A stretch of 64,000 nt of DNA, taken from the NCBI RefSeq assembly GCF_003259365.1, contig NZ_QLLY01000015.1, positions 1-64,000 on the forward strand. The letters are read 5' to 3'. The notes below the pieces were generated by a model. That model was given only the letters and a program-made list of their open reading frames with translations. It searched no databases and was not told where the DNA came from. The translations under genes and the position numbers were made by a program. Source of the DNA: Streptomyces sp. PsTaAH-137 (lineage in GTDB: Bacteria > Actinomycetota > Actinomycetes > Streptomycetales > Streptomycetaceae). Position 1 is the first letter of the stretch. Every line of letters begins with the position of its first letter. Positions 25,626-34,261 of this stretch are shown piece after piece.

Positions 25626-26026
25626 GGCATTGGACTGTACCGGTTGCCTGCTCGAATGCCCACCGACAGGGAGAAACCGCTGCCCGCAACTTTCTTGGAA
25701 GAGGTTGCAAGGAGGTGCGGGGGCGTGAACCGGCCGTGACGGCCGTCCAACAGGGCTCCTTGCGGCGATACTTGCAGACCTTTGACGGGTTTATGTCCAG
25801 GTCTGCGGGCGGGCGTCAAGAGATTCTCCGGCAACCTTCAGGACACGGCGATGTAACGATGACCTCATCTTGCAGAAATTTCTCGCAAGGTCTTTCGCCG
25901 CGCTTTCCACGCTGTTACGTTCACGTCGCCCGGCGGCCGCAGCGGAGCGTCCGGCAGGTCGGTCAGGGGAAGCGGTCGGGACCGTGTCCCCGCCCACTCA
26001 CGGGCTTTCACTCTCTAGGAGATCTC
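25626..26026. promoter_or_regulatory. malR-malE control region with CTTGC-type operators
   Basis: This 401-bp gap has no gene. It carries several MalR-like half-sites: CTTGGAAG/GTTGCAAG as a 10-base-period repeat (25694-25711), CTTGCGG/CTTGCAG as a 12-base-period repeat (25759-25777), and an inverted pair CTTGC (25869-25873) and GCAAG (25885-25889) around the perfect palindrome AGAAATTTCT. A possible -10 is TAACGAT (25854-25860), just before the inverted pair; no good -35 is visible. Binding by MalR is inferred from known amylase-promoter motifs and position. Confidence 0.6.
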
Positions 26027-27304
26027 ATGCGGCGTGGCATAGCGGCCACCGCGGTGGTGGCGTCCCTCGCACTCGCGGCGACGGCCTGCGGCGGTGGCGA
26101 CGACGACGGCGGCAAGTCCTCGGGGCCGGTCACCATCACGTGGTGGGACACGTCGAACGCCACGAACGAGTCGCCCACGTACAAGGCCCTGATCTCGGAC
26201 TTCGAGAAGGCCCACAAGGACATCAAGGTCAAGTACGTCAACGTGCCGTTCGACCAGGCGCAGAACAAGTTCGACACCGCCGCCGGTGCCAGCGGCGCCC
26301 CGGACGTGCTGCGCGCCGAGGTCGGCTGGACGCCCGCCTTCGCGAAGAAGAGCTACCTGCTGCCGCTGGACGGCACCGAGGCCCTCGCCGACAAGGACAA
26401 GTTCAAGCCGAACCTGATCAAGCAGGCCCAGTACGAGGGCAAGACCTACGGCGTTCCGCTGGTCACCGACACCCTCGGCCTCGTCTACAACAAGGCCCTC
26501 TTCAAGAAGGCCGGCATCACCGAGGCGCCCACCACCTGGGACCAGCTGAAGAAGGACGCCGCCACCATCAAGGCGAAGACCGGCGTCGACGGCTACTTCG
26601 GCTCCGAGAAGGGCTACTACTTCCAGTCCTTCCTGCTGGGTGAGGGCACCGACACCGTCGACGCCTCCGCCAAGAAGATCACCCTGGACTCGGCCGCGGG
26701 GCAGAAGGCCGGCAAGACCTGGCTGAGCACCTTCGACGGCAAGGGCCTGCACAAGGCCGACGTCACCGCCGACTCGTACGCCCACCGCCAGGACGCCTTC
26801 GTCAACGGCAAGGCCGCCATGACGATCGAGGGTCCGTGGGAGGTCACCAACTTCTACAAGGGCTCCGCGTTCAAGGACAAGGCGAACCTCGGCGTCGCCA
26901 CCGTCCCGGCCGGCTCCTCCGGCAAGGCGGGCGCCCCGACCGGCGGCCACAACCTGTCGGTGTACGCGGGCTCGGACAAGGCCCACCAGGCTGCGTCCCT
27001 GAAGTTCGTCCAGTGGATGACGTCGGCGAAGACGCAGACGCAGATCGCGCTGAAGAACGCCACGCTGCCCACGCGTGACGACGCCTACACCGCCGAGGTC
27101 ACCGCGGACCCGGGCCTGGCCGGCTACCAGAAGGTGCTGGCCGCCGCGTCGCCGCGCCCCGAGCTGCCCGAGTACAGCTCGCTGTGGGGCCCGCTCGACA
27201 CCGAGCTGCCGAAGGTCGCCAGCGGCAAGGAGAGCCTGGACAAGATGTTCTCCTCCGTCACCACCCAGTACGGCAAGCTCCTGCCCGACGGCTTCACCAA
27301 GTAA
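26027..27304 (+). CDS. malE: Maltose/maltodextrin ABC transporter substrate-binding lipoprotein
   Basis: A 425-residue lipoprotein starting at ATG 26027, five bases after AGGAG. The lipobox LAATAC places the acylated Cys at residue 21, followed by a Gly/Asp/Ser linker. The mature protein is a family-1 solute-binding protein: VTITWWDTSN near the start, DVLRAEVGWTPAFAKKSYL, YGVPLVTDTLGLVYNKALFK and AAMTIEGPWEVTNF, the hinge region typical of maltodextrin binders. It delivers ligand to MalF and MalG. The MsiK-type ATPase that energises Streptomyces sugar importers is not encoded here, as expected. Confidence 0.95.
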   Translation: MRRGIAATAVVASLALAATACGGGDDDGGKSSGPVTITWWDTSNATNESPTYKALISDFEKAHKDIKVKYVNVPFDQAQNKFDTAAGASGAPDVLRAEVGWTPAFAKKSYLLPLDGTEALADKDKFKPNLIKQAQYEGKTYGVPLVTDTLGLVYNKALFKKAGITEAPTTWDQLKKDAATIKAKTGVDGYFGSEKGYYFQSFLLGEGTDTVDASAKKITLDSAAGQKAGKTWLSTFDGKGLHKADVTADSYAHRQDAFVNGKAAMTIEGPWEVTNFYKGSAFKDKANLGVATVPAGSSGKAGAPTGGHNLSVYAGSDKAHQAASLKFVQWMTSAKTQTQIALKNATLPTRDDAYTAEVTADPGLAGYQKVLAAASPRPELPEYSSLWGPLDTELPKVASGKESLDKMFSSVTTQYGKLLPDGFTK

Positions 27305-27323
27305 CCGAGCTCGCCCCTGATCA

Positions 27324-27374
27324 GGTGCCGCGGTCCCACCCACCTGCCCGCCCCGCGCGTGGGACCGCGGCACC
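27324..27374 (+). terminator. Intercistronic hairpin between malE and malF
   Basis: Bases 27324-27339 pair with 27359-27374 over 16 perfect bp with a 19-nt loop. It lies 20 bases after malE inside the operon, so it may act as a partial terminator or mRNA-stabilising element that keeps binding-protein levels above permease levels. Confidence 0.7.
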
Positions 27375-27430
27375 CGCAGTCCGTTTCACCCCGAAGCCGT
27401 GTACCAGCCGCAGACCAGAAGGTGTTCCCC

Positions 27431-28438
27431 ATGACTGTCGCCGTCGAGCGCCCGGCCGCCTCCAGCGGAGGTGACCGCGGCCGGCGTCCGGGCCTCATGA
27501 CCCGGCTCAAGAACGGTTACCAGAAGCACTGGTACGCGTACGCCATGATCGCCCCGGTGGTGATCGTGCTCGCGCTGATCGTGCTCTACCCCCTGGTCCG
27601 CGGCTTCTACCTGACGCTCACCGACGCCGACAGCCTCAACTCGGCCCGCACCATCGGCGTCAACCACATCGACGCCACCTACAAGTTCATCGGCCTCGAC
27701 AACTACGCCGACATCCTGTGGGGACCCACCTCCTACGACCGTTTCTGGTCGCACTTCATCTGGACGATCGTCTGGACGGCGTCCTGCGTCACCCTGCACT
27801 ACGTGATCGGGCTCGGTCTCGCGCTGCTGCTCAACCAGAAGGACCTGCGCGGCCGCACCGCCTACCGGCTGATGCTGATCCTGCCGTGGGCCGTGCCGAC
27901 CTTCGTCACCGTCTTCGCCTGGCGGTTCATGCTCGCCGACTCCGGCGTCATCAACACCACGCTCGACGCCATGAGCCTGCCCTCGCCGTCCTGGCTGGAG
28001 GACCCGCTCTTCCAGCAGATCGCCGCGATCCTCGTCAACACCTGGTGCGGTGTGCCGTTCATGATGGTCTCGCTGCTCGGCGGACTGCAGTCCATCGACT
28101 CCACGCTCTACGAGGCCGCCGAGATGGACGGCGCGAGCGCCTGGCAGCAGTTCCGCAACGTGACCCTGCCCGGACTGCGCTCGGTCAGCTCCACGGTGGT
28201 CCTGCTCGGCATCATCTGGACGTTCAACCAGTTCGCCATCATCTTCCTGCTCTTCGGCAACACCGCGCCGGACGCGCAGATCCTCGTCACCTGGGCCTAC
28301 TACCTCGGCTTCGGCCAGACGCCGCGCGACTACGCCCAGTCCGCCACCTACGGCGTCCTGCTCCTGTCCCTTCTCATCGTCTTCACCTCCGTCTACCGCC
28401 GCTGGCTGAACCGCAATGACGTTCAAGCCGCCATCTGA
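27431..28438 (+). CDS. malF: Maltose ABC transporter permease
   Basis: A 335-residue permease with six main transmembrane segments; the first (YAMIAPVVIVLALIVLYPLV) follows a short cytoplasmic N-terminus. The EAA loop YEAAEMDGASAWQQFRNVTL contacts the ATPase subunit. It lacks the extra N-terminal helices of E. coli MalF, as is normal in Streptomyces. The ATG at 27431 follows AGAAGGTG. It forms the membrane channel with MalG, whose gene starts 22 bases after the malF stop. Confidence 0.95.
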   Translation: MTVAVERPAASSGGDRGRRPGLMTRLKNGYQKHWYAYAMIAPVVIVLALIVLYPLVRGFYLTLTDADSLNSARTIGVNHIDATYKFIGLDNYADILWGPTSYDRFWSHFIWTIVWTASCVTLHYVIGLGLALLLNQKDLRGRTAYRLMLILPWAVPTFVTVFAWRFMLADSGVINTTLDAMSLPSPSWLEDPLFQQIAAILVNTWCGVPFMMVSLLGGLQSIDSTLYEAAEMDGASAWQQFRNVTLPGLRSVSSTVVLLGIIWTFNQFAIIFLLFGNTAPDAQILVTWAYYLGFGQTPRDYAQSATYGVLLLSLLIVFTSVYRRWLNRNDVQAAI

Positions 28439-28460
28439 CGCCGCAGGAGCAGCCACCGCC

Positions 28461-29366
28461 ATGAGCACCGAGACCCTGACGAAGACCACCGTCCCCGAAC
28501 CGGCCGCGGCCCTGTCGCGTGTCAACGCGCCCCGGCGCGGCCGGCGCAGCCGCAAGGCGTCGCTGGCCACCCACGCCGTCCTCATCGTGGCGAGCCTCGT
28601 CGCGCTGTTCCCGATCGCCTGGCTGGTGTTCCTCTCCCTCGGCCCGGACAAGGACGACTACCTCCACCCGTCGCGGATCCTCGACACGGCGACACTGAGC
28701 AACTACTCGTTCGTGCTGGGCCAGACCAACTTCCTGAAGTGGCTGGGCAACACGCTCATCGTGTCCCTCGGCACCACCGTGATCGGCGTCCTGGTCGCCG
28801 CCACCAGCGGCTACGCGGTCTCCCGGATGCGCTTCCCGGGCTACCGGAAGTTCATGTGGGTCCTGCTGGTCACGCAGATGTTCCCCGTCGCGGTCCTCAT
28901 GGTCCCGATGTACGCGATCCTCTCGGACCTCGGCCTCATCGACACCTTCGCCGGTCTGATCATCGTCTACCTGACGACCGCCGTGCCGTACTGCGCCTGG
29001 CTGATGAAGGGCTACTTCGACACGATCCCCCTGGAGATCGACGAAGCGGGCCGGGTCGACGGACTCTCCCCGTTCGGTACGTTCTTCCGGCTCATCCTGC
29101 CGCTCGCCCGGCCGGGACTCGCCGTCGCCGCGTTCTACACCATGATCACGGCATGGAGCGAGGTCGCCTTCGCCACCACCTTCATGCTCGACGACCAGAA
29201 GTACACCCTCGCGGTGGGACTGCAGAGCTTCATCAGCGAGCATGACGCGCAGCGCCAGTACATGGCCGCGACGGCCGTGCTGATCGCCGTGCCGATCTCC
29301 GCCGTCTTCTACCTCGTCCAGAAGAACCTGGTCACCGGTCTGACGGCCGGTGGCACCAAGGGCTGA
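28461..29366 (+). CDS. malG: Maltose ABC transporter permease
   Basis: A 301-residue inner-membrane permease with six predicted helices, starting at ATG 28461, 11 bases after AGGAG. The EAA loop reads DEAGRVDGLSPFGTFFRLIL. The helix VLLVTQMFPVAVLMVPMYAI and the C-terminal YLVQKNLVTGLTAGGTKG match the family; the last residues insert into the translocation path in MalG proteins. Co-transcribed with malE and malF; the alpha-glucosidase starts 52 bases downstream. Confidence 0.95.
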   Translation: MSTETLTKTTVPEPAAALSRVNAPRRGRRSRKASLATHAVLIVASLVALFPIAWLVFLSLGPDKDDYLHPSRILDTATLSNYSFVLGQTNFLKWLGNTLIVSLGTTVIGVLVAATSGYAVSRMRFPGYRKFMWVLLVTQMFPVAVLMVPMYAILSDLGLIDTFAGLIIVYLTTAVPYCAWLMKGYFDTIPLEIDEAGRVDGLSPFGTFFRLILPLARPGLAVAAFYTMITAWSEVAFATTFMLDDQKYTLAVGLQSFISEHDAQRQYMAATAVLIAVPISAVFYLVQKNLVTGLTAGGTKG

Positions 29367-29418
29367 ACCGGCCCGTACCACCGACCAGTTGTCCAGCCCC
29401 TCACGTCTCAAGGACACC

Positions 29419-31089
29419 ATGAGCCAGCACTCCACGGACCCGTCGTCCGTGTCTCTGCCGTCCGCCATCTCGACCCGCGAGGCCGCCGACTGGTGGCGGG
29501 ACGCGGTGATCTACCAGGTGTATCCGCGCAGTTTCGCCGACAGTGACGCCGACGGCACGGGTGACCTGGAGGGCATCCGGCGCCGTCTGCCGTACCTGAA
29601 GGAGCTGGGAGCGGACGCCGTGTGGCTGTCGCCGTTCTACGCCTCGCCGCAGGCGGACGGTGGTTACGACGTCGCGGACTACCGGGCGGTCGACCCGATG
29701 TACGGGACCTTGCTCGATGCCGATGCGGTGATCCGGGACGCGCATGCGCTGGGTCTGCGGATCATCGTGGACCTGGTGCCGAACCATTCCTCGGACCAGC
29801 ACGAGTGGTTCAAGCGGTCGGTGGCGGAGGGCCCGGGTTCGCCGCTGCGGGAGCGCTACCACTTCCGCCCCGGCAAGGGCGAGAGCGGTGAACTGCCCCC
29901 GAACGACTGGGAGTCCATCTTCGGCGGCCCGGCCTGGACCCGGCTGGCGGACGGCGACTGGTACCTGCACCTGTTCGCGCCGGAGCAGCCCGACCTCAAC
30001 TGGGAGCACCCGGCGGTCGCGGACGAGTTCCGGTCGATCCTCAGGTTCTGGCTCGACATGGGCGTGGACGGCTTCCGGATCGACGTGGCCCACGGCCTCG
30101 TCAAGGCCGAGGGTCTCCCGGACCTCGGCGGCGGCGACCAGTTGAAGCTGCTGGGCAACGATGTCATGCCGTTCTTCGACCAGGACGGTGTGCACGCGAT
30201 CTACCGCTCCTGGCGCACGATCCTGGACGAGTACGACGGCGAGCGGATCTTCGTCGCGGAGGCGTGGACGCCGACCGTCGAACGCACGGCCAACTACGTC
30301 CGGCCCGACGAACTCCACCAGGCCTTCAACTTCCAGTACCTGGGCGCCCCGTGGGAAGCGGACGAGCTGCGGAAGATCATCGACACGTCCCTGGACGCGA
30401 TGCGCCCGGTGGGTGCCCCGGCGACCTGGGTGCTGTCCAACCACGACGTGACTAGGCACGCCACCCGGTACGCCAACCCGCCCGGCCTGGGCACCCAGAT
30501 CCGCACGGCGGGCGACCGCGAACTCGGCCTGCGCCGAGCCCGCGCCGCCACGCTGCTGATGCTGGCGCTGCCTGGGTCCGCGTACATCTACCAGGGCGAG
30601 GAACTCGGCCTGCCGGACGTCACGGACCTGCCCGACGAGGTGCGCCAGGACCCGTCCTTCTTCCGCGCGCAGGGCCAGGACGGCTTCCGCGACGGATGCC
30701 GGGTGCCGATCCCGTGGACGCGGACCGGAACCTCGTACGGCTTCGGAGACGGCGGCAGCTGGCTGCCGCAGCCCGACAGCTGGGGCGAGCTGAGCGTGGA
30801 GGCGCAGACCGGGCAGAAGGGCTCCACGCTGGAGCTGTACCGGACCGCGCTGACGCTGCGCCGGGCGCAGACCGGGCTCGGCGCCGGCGCCGAGGTGACA
30901 TGGCGGGAGGACGCGCCCGCCGGGGTGCTGCACTTCGAGCGCCCCGGGTTCGCCTGCACCGTCAACACCACCGGCGCCGCCGTGCGCATCCCCGCGCCCG
31001 GCACCGTGCTGCTCGCCTCCGGCCCGGTCACCGTCGACGACGGCACGATCGAGCTGCCCGCGGACTGCACCGTCTGGTGGGCCGCGTGA
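29419..31089 (+). CDS. aglA: GH13 alpha-glucosidase, cytoplasmic
   Basis: A 556-residue glycoside hydrolase without a signal peptide, so it acts on imported maltodextrins. GH13 motifs occur in order: VIYQVYPRSFADSD at residues 30-43, VDLVPNHSS (region I), GVDGFRIDVAHG with the nucleophile near residue 220, FVAEAWTP with the acid/base Glu near 280, and VLSNHDVTRH with the stabilising Asp near 341. QPDLNWEHP is typical of oligo-1,6- and alpha-1,4-glucosidases. Release of glucose from maltose and short maltodextrins is the expected job. The stop overlaps the following LacI gene by four bases. Confidence 0.92.
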   Translation: MSQHSTDPSSVSLPSAISTREAADWWRDAVIYQVYPRSFADSDADGTGDLEGIRRRLPYLKELGADAVWLSPFYASPQADGGYDVADYRAVDPMYGTLLDADAVIRDAHALGLRIIVDLVPNHSSDQHEWFKRSVAEGPGSPLRERYHFRPGKGESGELPPNDWESIFGGPAWTRLADGDWYLHLFAPEQPDLNWEHPAVADEFRSILRFWLDMGVDGFRIDVAHGLVKAEGLPDLGGGDQLKLLGNDVMPFFDQDGVHAIYRSWRTILDEYDGERIFVAEAWTPTVERTANYVRPDELHQAFNFQYLGAPWEADELRKIIDTSLDAMRPVGAPATWVLSNHDVTRHATRYANPPGLGTQIRTAGDRELGLRRARAATLLMLALPGSAYIYQGEELGLPDVTDLPDEVRQDPSFFRAQGQDGFRDGCRVPIPWTRTGTSYGFGDGGSWLPQPDSWGELSVEAQTGQKGSTLELYRTALTLRRAQTGLGAGAEVTWREDAPAGVLHFERPGFACTVNTTGAAVRIPAPGTVLLASGPVTVDDGTIELPADCTVWWAA

Positions 31090-32147
31090 CGATCCCGATG
31101 CCGCGGGGCGCCGAGAACGGCGGCGCCCCGCGGCTCCACGACATCGCCGGCCAGGCCCAGGTCAGCGAGGCCACGGTCAGTCGCGTCCTCAACGGCAAAC
31201 CCGGCGTCGCGGCGGCCACCCGGCAGAAGGTGCTCGCCGCGCTCGACGTGCTCGGCTACGAACGTCCGGTGCGCCTGCGCCGCCGCAGCGCCGGACTCAT
31301 CGGGCTCGTCATCCCCGAGCTGACCAACCCGATCTTCCCGGCGTTCGCGCAGGTCATCGAGCAGGTCCTGGCCGGTTACGGATACACGCCCGTGCTCTGC
31401 ACCCAGATGCCGGGCGGCGCCACCGAGGACGAACTCGTGGAGCAGCTGGAGGAGCGCGGTGTCAACGGCATCGTGTTCCTGTCCGGGCTGCACGCCGACA
31501 CCACGGCGGACGCCGCCCGCTACGTCCGGCTGACCGAGCGCAAGGTGCCGTACGTCCTCATCAACGGCTTCAACGAGCACATCAACGCGCCGTTCGTGTC
31601 GCCCGACGACCGCTCGGCGGCCCGGATGGCCGTGCGCCACCTCGTCGACCTCGGGCACGAACACATCGGCCTGGCCATCGGCCCGACCCGGTTCGTGCCC
31701 TCGCGGCGCAAGGCCGAAGGATTCGTCGCCGCGCTGCACAGCCTGCTCGGCCTGCCGCGCGAAGAGGCCGAGACGCTGATCCAGCGCACCCTGTTCACCG
31801 TCGAGGGCGGCCACGCGGCCGGCGGCGCCCTGCTCGATCTCGGCTGCACCGGCATCGTCTGCGGCAGCGACCCCATGGCGCTCGGCGTCATCAGGGCGGT
31901 GCGCGAACGCGGCCTCGACGTGCCGCGCGACATCTCCGTGACCGGGTTCGACGACTCGCCGCTGATTCCCTTCACGGACCCGCCGCTGACCACGGTGCGC
32001 CAGCCCGTACAGGCCATGGCGACGGCGGCGGTCGGCGCCCTCCTGGAGGAGATCGGCGGAACGCCCGTACAGCGCACGGAGTTCGTCTTCCAGCCCGAGC
32101 TGGTGGTGCGGGGATCGACCGCACAGCGGGCGCGACGCACCGCCTGA
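31086..32147 (+). CDS. Second MalR-like LacI-family regulator
   Basis: A 353-residue repressor whose GTG overlaps the alpha-glucosidase stop (GTGA), so it belongs to the mal operon; ATG 31098 is an alternative start. The DNA-binding segment LHDIAGQAQVSEATVSRVLN, then NGKPGVA, carries the same recognition helix as MalR at 24600-25625, and the effector domains align throughout (IPELTNPIFPAFAQVIEQ, FLSGLHADTTAD, GFDDSPLIPFTDPPLTTVRQ). The two proteins should therefore recognise the same or overlapping operators, possibly with different ligands. Being inside the operon it could act as a feedback repressor. Confidence 0.92.
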   Translation: MTIPMPRGAENGGAPRLHDIAGQAQVSEATVSRVLNGKPGVAAATRQKVLAALDVLGYERPVRLRRRSAGLIGLVIPELTNPIFPAFAQVIEQVLAGYGYTPVLCTQMPGGATEDELVEQLEERGVNGIVFLSGLHADTTADAARYVRLTERKVPYVLINGFNEHINAPFVSPDDRSAARMAVRHLVDLGHEHIGLAIGPTRFVPSRRKAEGFVAALHSLLGLPREEAETLIQRTLFTVEGGHAAGGALLDLGCTGIVCGSDPMALGVIRAVRERGLDVPRDISVTGFDDSPLIPFTDPPLTTVRQPVQAMATAAVGALLEEIGGTPVQRTEFVFQPELVVRGSTAQRARRTA

Positions 32148-32167
32148 CCCGCGGGCGCCGGGTGCCG

Positions 32168-32226
32168 CCGGTCCGGACGCCGGGCGCGTGGGACCCGGCG
32201 CGGCCGGGCCCCCGGCGCCGGACCGG
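32168..32226 (+). terminator. Hairpin terminator at the end of the mal operon
   Basis: Bases 32168-32184 pair with 32211-32226 through 16 bp with one bulged A; the loop is itself GC-rich. It lies 20 bases after the second LacI gene. Confidence 0.6.
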
Positions 32227-32269
32227 AAGCGTGGTTGAACGTAACACCGCTGGAATGTTTGCGTAAGTC

Positions 32270-32379
32270 CTTGCAAGCATAATCCGCGGTTTTCACCGGT
32301 GAGTTGAGAAGGCTCTGTCCAAAGGGTTGACCGTGATGACGGTCCCTCATACGGTCAGCCCGCAATCACTTGCAGCAAG
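32270..32379 (+). promoter_or_regulatory. Alpha-amylase promoter and MalR-type operators
   Basis: TTGACC (32327-32332) and TACGGT (32350-32355) are separated by 17 bases and form a good vegetative-type promoter. CTTGCAAG (32270-32277) lies upstream, and CTTGCAGCAAG (32369-32379), a perfect 5-1-5 inverted repeat, begins 13 bases after the -10, where a bound repressor would block initiation. These match the CTTGC-type sites before malE. Confidence 0.7.
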
Positions 32380-32444
32380 ATTCAACGATCCCCCCTCAGC
32401 TCGCTCACGGGCATGGCGCGTTGCCCTTCGAATCAGGAGGAACC

Positions 32445-34145
32445 ATGGCCAGAAAGTCCGTGGCTGCCGCACTCGCCGTTCTGGCGGGGGCCGCTGCCGC
32501 CGTCACGGCCCCGGCCCCCGCTCAGGCCGCCGCGCCCGGCACGAAGGACGTCACCGCGGTGCTGTTCGAGTGGAACTTCGCCTCCGTGGCGAAGGAGTGC
32601 ACGAACACGCTGGGCCCGGCCGGATACGGCTACGTCCAGGTCTCACCGCCGCAGGAGCACATCCAGGGCTCCCAGTGGTGGACGTCGTACCAGCCCGTCA
32701 GCTACAAGATCGCGGGCCGGCTCGGTGACCGGGCCGCCTTCAAGAGCATGGTCGACACCTGTCACGCGGCCGGTGTGAAGGTCGTCGCCGACTCCGTCAT
32801 CAACCACATGTCGGCCGGTTCGGGCACCGGCACCGGCGGCTCCTCGTACACCAAGTACAACTACCCGGGCGTCTACTCGTCCGCCGACATGGACAACTGC
32901 ACGGCGACGATCAGCAACTACCAGGACCGCACCAACGTCCAGGAGTGCGAACTCGTCGGCCTCGCCGACCTCGACACCGGCGAGGAGCACGTCCGTGCCA
33001 CCATCGCCGGTTACCTGAACGACCTGCTCTCCCTCGGCGTCGACGGCTTCCGCATCGACGCCGCCAAGCACATGGCGGCGGCCGACCTCGCGAACATCAA
33101 GTCGCGGCTGACGAACCCGGACGCGTACTGGAAGCAGGAGGCCATCTACGGCGCCGGGGAGGCCGTCTCGCCGAGCGAGTACCTCGGCACCGGCGACGTC
33201 CAGGAGTTCCGCTACGCCCGCGACCTCAAGCGCGTCTTCACCGGCGAGAACCTCGCCTCCCTGAAGAACTTCGGCGAGTCCTGGGGCTACATGTCCTCGG
33301 GCAAGTCGGCCGTGTTCGTCGACAACCACGACACCGAGCGCGGCGGCGACACCCTCAACTACAAGAACGGCGCCACCTACACCCTCGCCGGCGTCTTCAT
33401 GCTGGCCTGGCCGTACGGCTCACCCGACGTGCACTCCGGCTACGAGTGGACCGACAAGGACGCGGGCCCGCCCAACTCCGGTGCCGTCAGCGCCTGTTAC
33501 ACCGACGGCTGGAAGTGCCAGCACGCCTGGCGGGAGATCGCGAGCATGGTCGCCTGGCGCAACACCGCCCGCGGCGAGGCCGTCACCGACTGGTGGGACA
33601 ACGGCGCGAACCAGATCGCCTTCGGCCGCGGCGCCAAGGCGTACGTCGCCATCAACCACGAGTCGTCCTCGCTCACCCGCACCTTCCAGACGTCGCTGCC
33701 CGCCGGCGACTACTGCGACGTGCAGAGCGGCAAGGGCGTCACCGTGAACGGCTCCGGCCAGTTCACCGCCACCCTCGCCTCGAACACCGCGCTCGCCCTG
33801 CACGTCGGCGCGAAGACCTGCGGCAGCGGCTCCACGACCGACCCCGACCCGGCGACCGGCGCCTCCTTCAGCGTCAACGCCACCACGTCGTGGGGCGAGA
33901 ACATCTACGTCACCGGCAACAAGGACCAGCTGGGCAACTGGAACACCGGCAACGCCCTGAAGCTGGACCCGGCCGCGTACCCGGTCTGGAAGCTCGACGT
34001 CGCCCTGCCCGCCGGTACCTCCTTCGAGTACAAGTACCTCCGCAAGGACGCGAGCGGCAACGTCACCTGGGAGAGCGGCGCCAACCGCACCGCCACCGTC
34101 TCCTCCTCCGGCGCCGTCGCCCTTTCCGACACCTGGCGCAGCTGA
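32445..34145 (+). CDS. Secreted alpha-amylase (GH13) with CBM20 starch-binding domain
   Basis: A 566-residue extracellular enzyme from ATG 32445, right after AGGAGGA. The signal peptide is Ala-rich and ends at AQAA near residue 28. The catalytic domain shows VVADSVINHMS, GVDGFRIDAAKH with the nucleophile near residue 205, the Glu of QEAIYGAGEAV near 232, and VFVDNHDTERGG with Asp near 295. A C-terminal CBM20 domain from about residue 465 carries ENIYVTGNKDQLGNWNTGNA and ATVSSSGAVALSDTWRS. It hydrolyses internal alpha-1,4 bonds of starch. Its own promoter and operators indicate maltose induction and glucose-sensitive control. Confidence 0.95.
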   Translation: MARKSVAAALAVLAGAAAAVTAPAPAQAAAPGTKDVTAVLFEWNFASVAKECTNTLGPAGYGYVQVSPPQEHIQGSQWWTSYQPVSYKIAGRLGDRAAFKSMVDTCHAAGVKVVADSVINHMSAGSGTGTGGSSYTKYNYPGVYSSADMDNCTATISNYQDRTNVQECELVGLADLDTGEEHVRATIAGYLNDLLSLGVDGFRIDAAKHMAAADLANIKSRLTNPDAYWKQEAIYGAGEAVSPSEYLGTGDVQEFRYARDLKRVFTGENLASLKNFGESWGYMSSGKSAVFVDNHDTERGGDTLNYKNGATYTLAGVFMLAWPYGSPDVHSGYEWTDKDAGPPNSGAVSACYTDGWKCQHAWREIASMVAWRNTARGEAVTDWWDNGANQIAFGRGAKAYVAINHESSSLTRTFQTSLPAGDYCDVQSGKGVTVNGSGQFTATLASNTALALHVGAKTCGSGSTTDPDPATGASFSVNATTSWGENIYVTGNKDQLGNWNTGNALKLDPAAYPVWKLDVALPAGTSFEYKYLRKDASGNVTWESGANRTATVSSSGAVALSDTWRS

Positions 34146-34157
34146 CCCCCACCGCTC

Positions 34158-34206
34158 GGCCGACCACCCGGCGCCCCGCCTCCCCGCAGGCGCCGGGCGG
34201 TCGGCC
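34158..34206 (+). terminator. Hairpin terminator after the amylase gene
   Basis: Bases 34158-34175 pair with 34189-34206 at 17 of 18 positions around a 13-nt loop, 13 bases after the stop. Confidence 0.7.
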
Positions 34207-34261
34207 GCGCCCCCGCACGACCCGGCACAGCCACAAGCACAGTCCAGAAGGGCCCTCAAAG

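Noticed and set aside
25715..26026. N-terminal extension of malE
   Set aside because: The frame is open, but ATG 26027 has a perfect ribosome site and starts a lipoprotein signal; the extension would overlap operator-like repeats.
32945..34261. Upstream extension of the pullulanase frame through the amylase gene
   Set aside because: The frame is open but out of phase with the amylase and rich in Arg and His. The GTG at 34262 has a ribosome site and is followed by a signal peptide.
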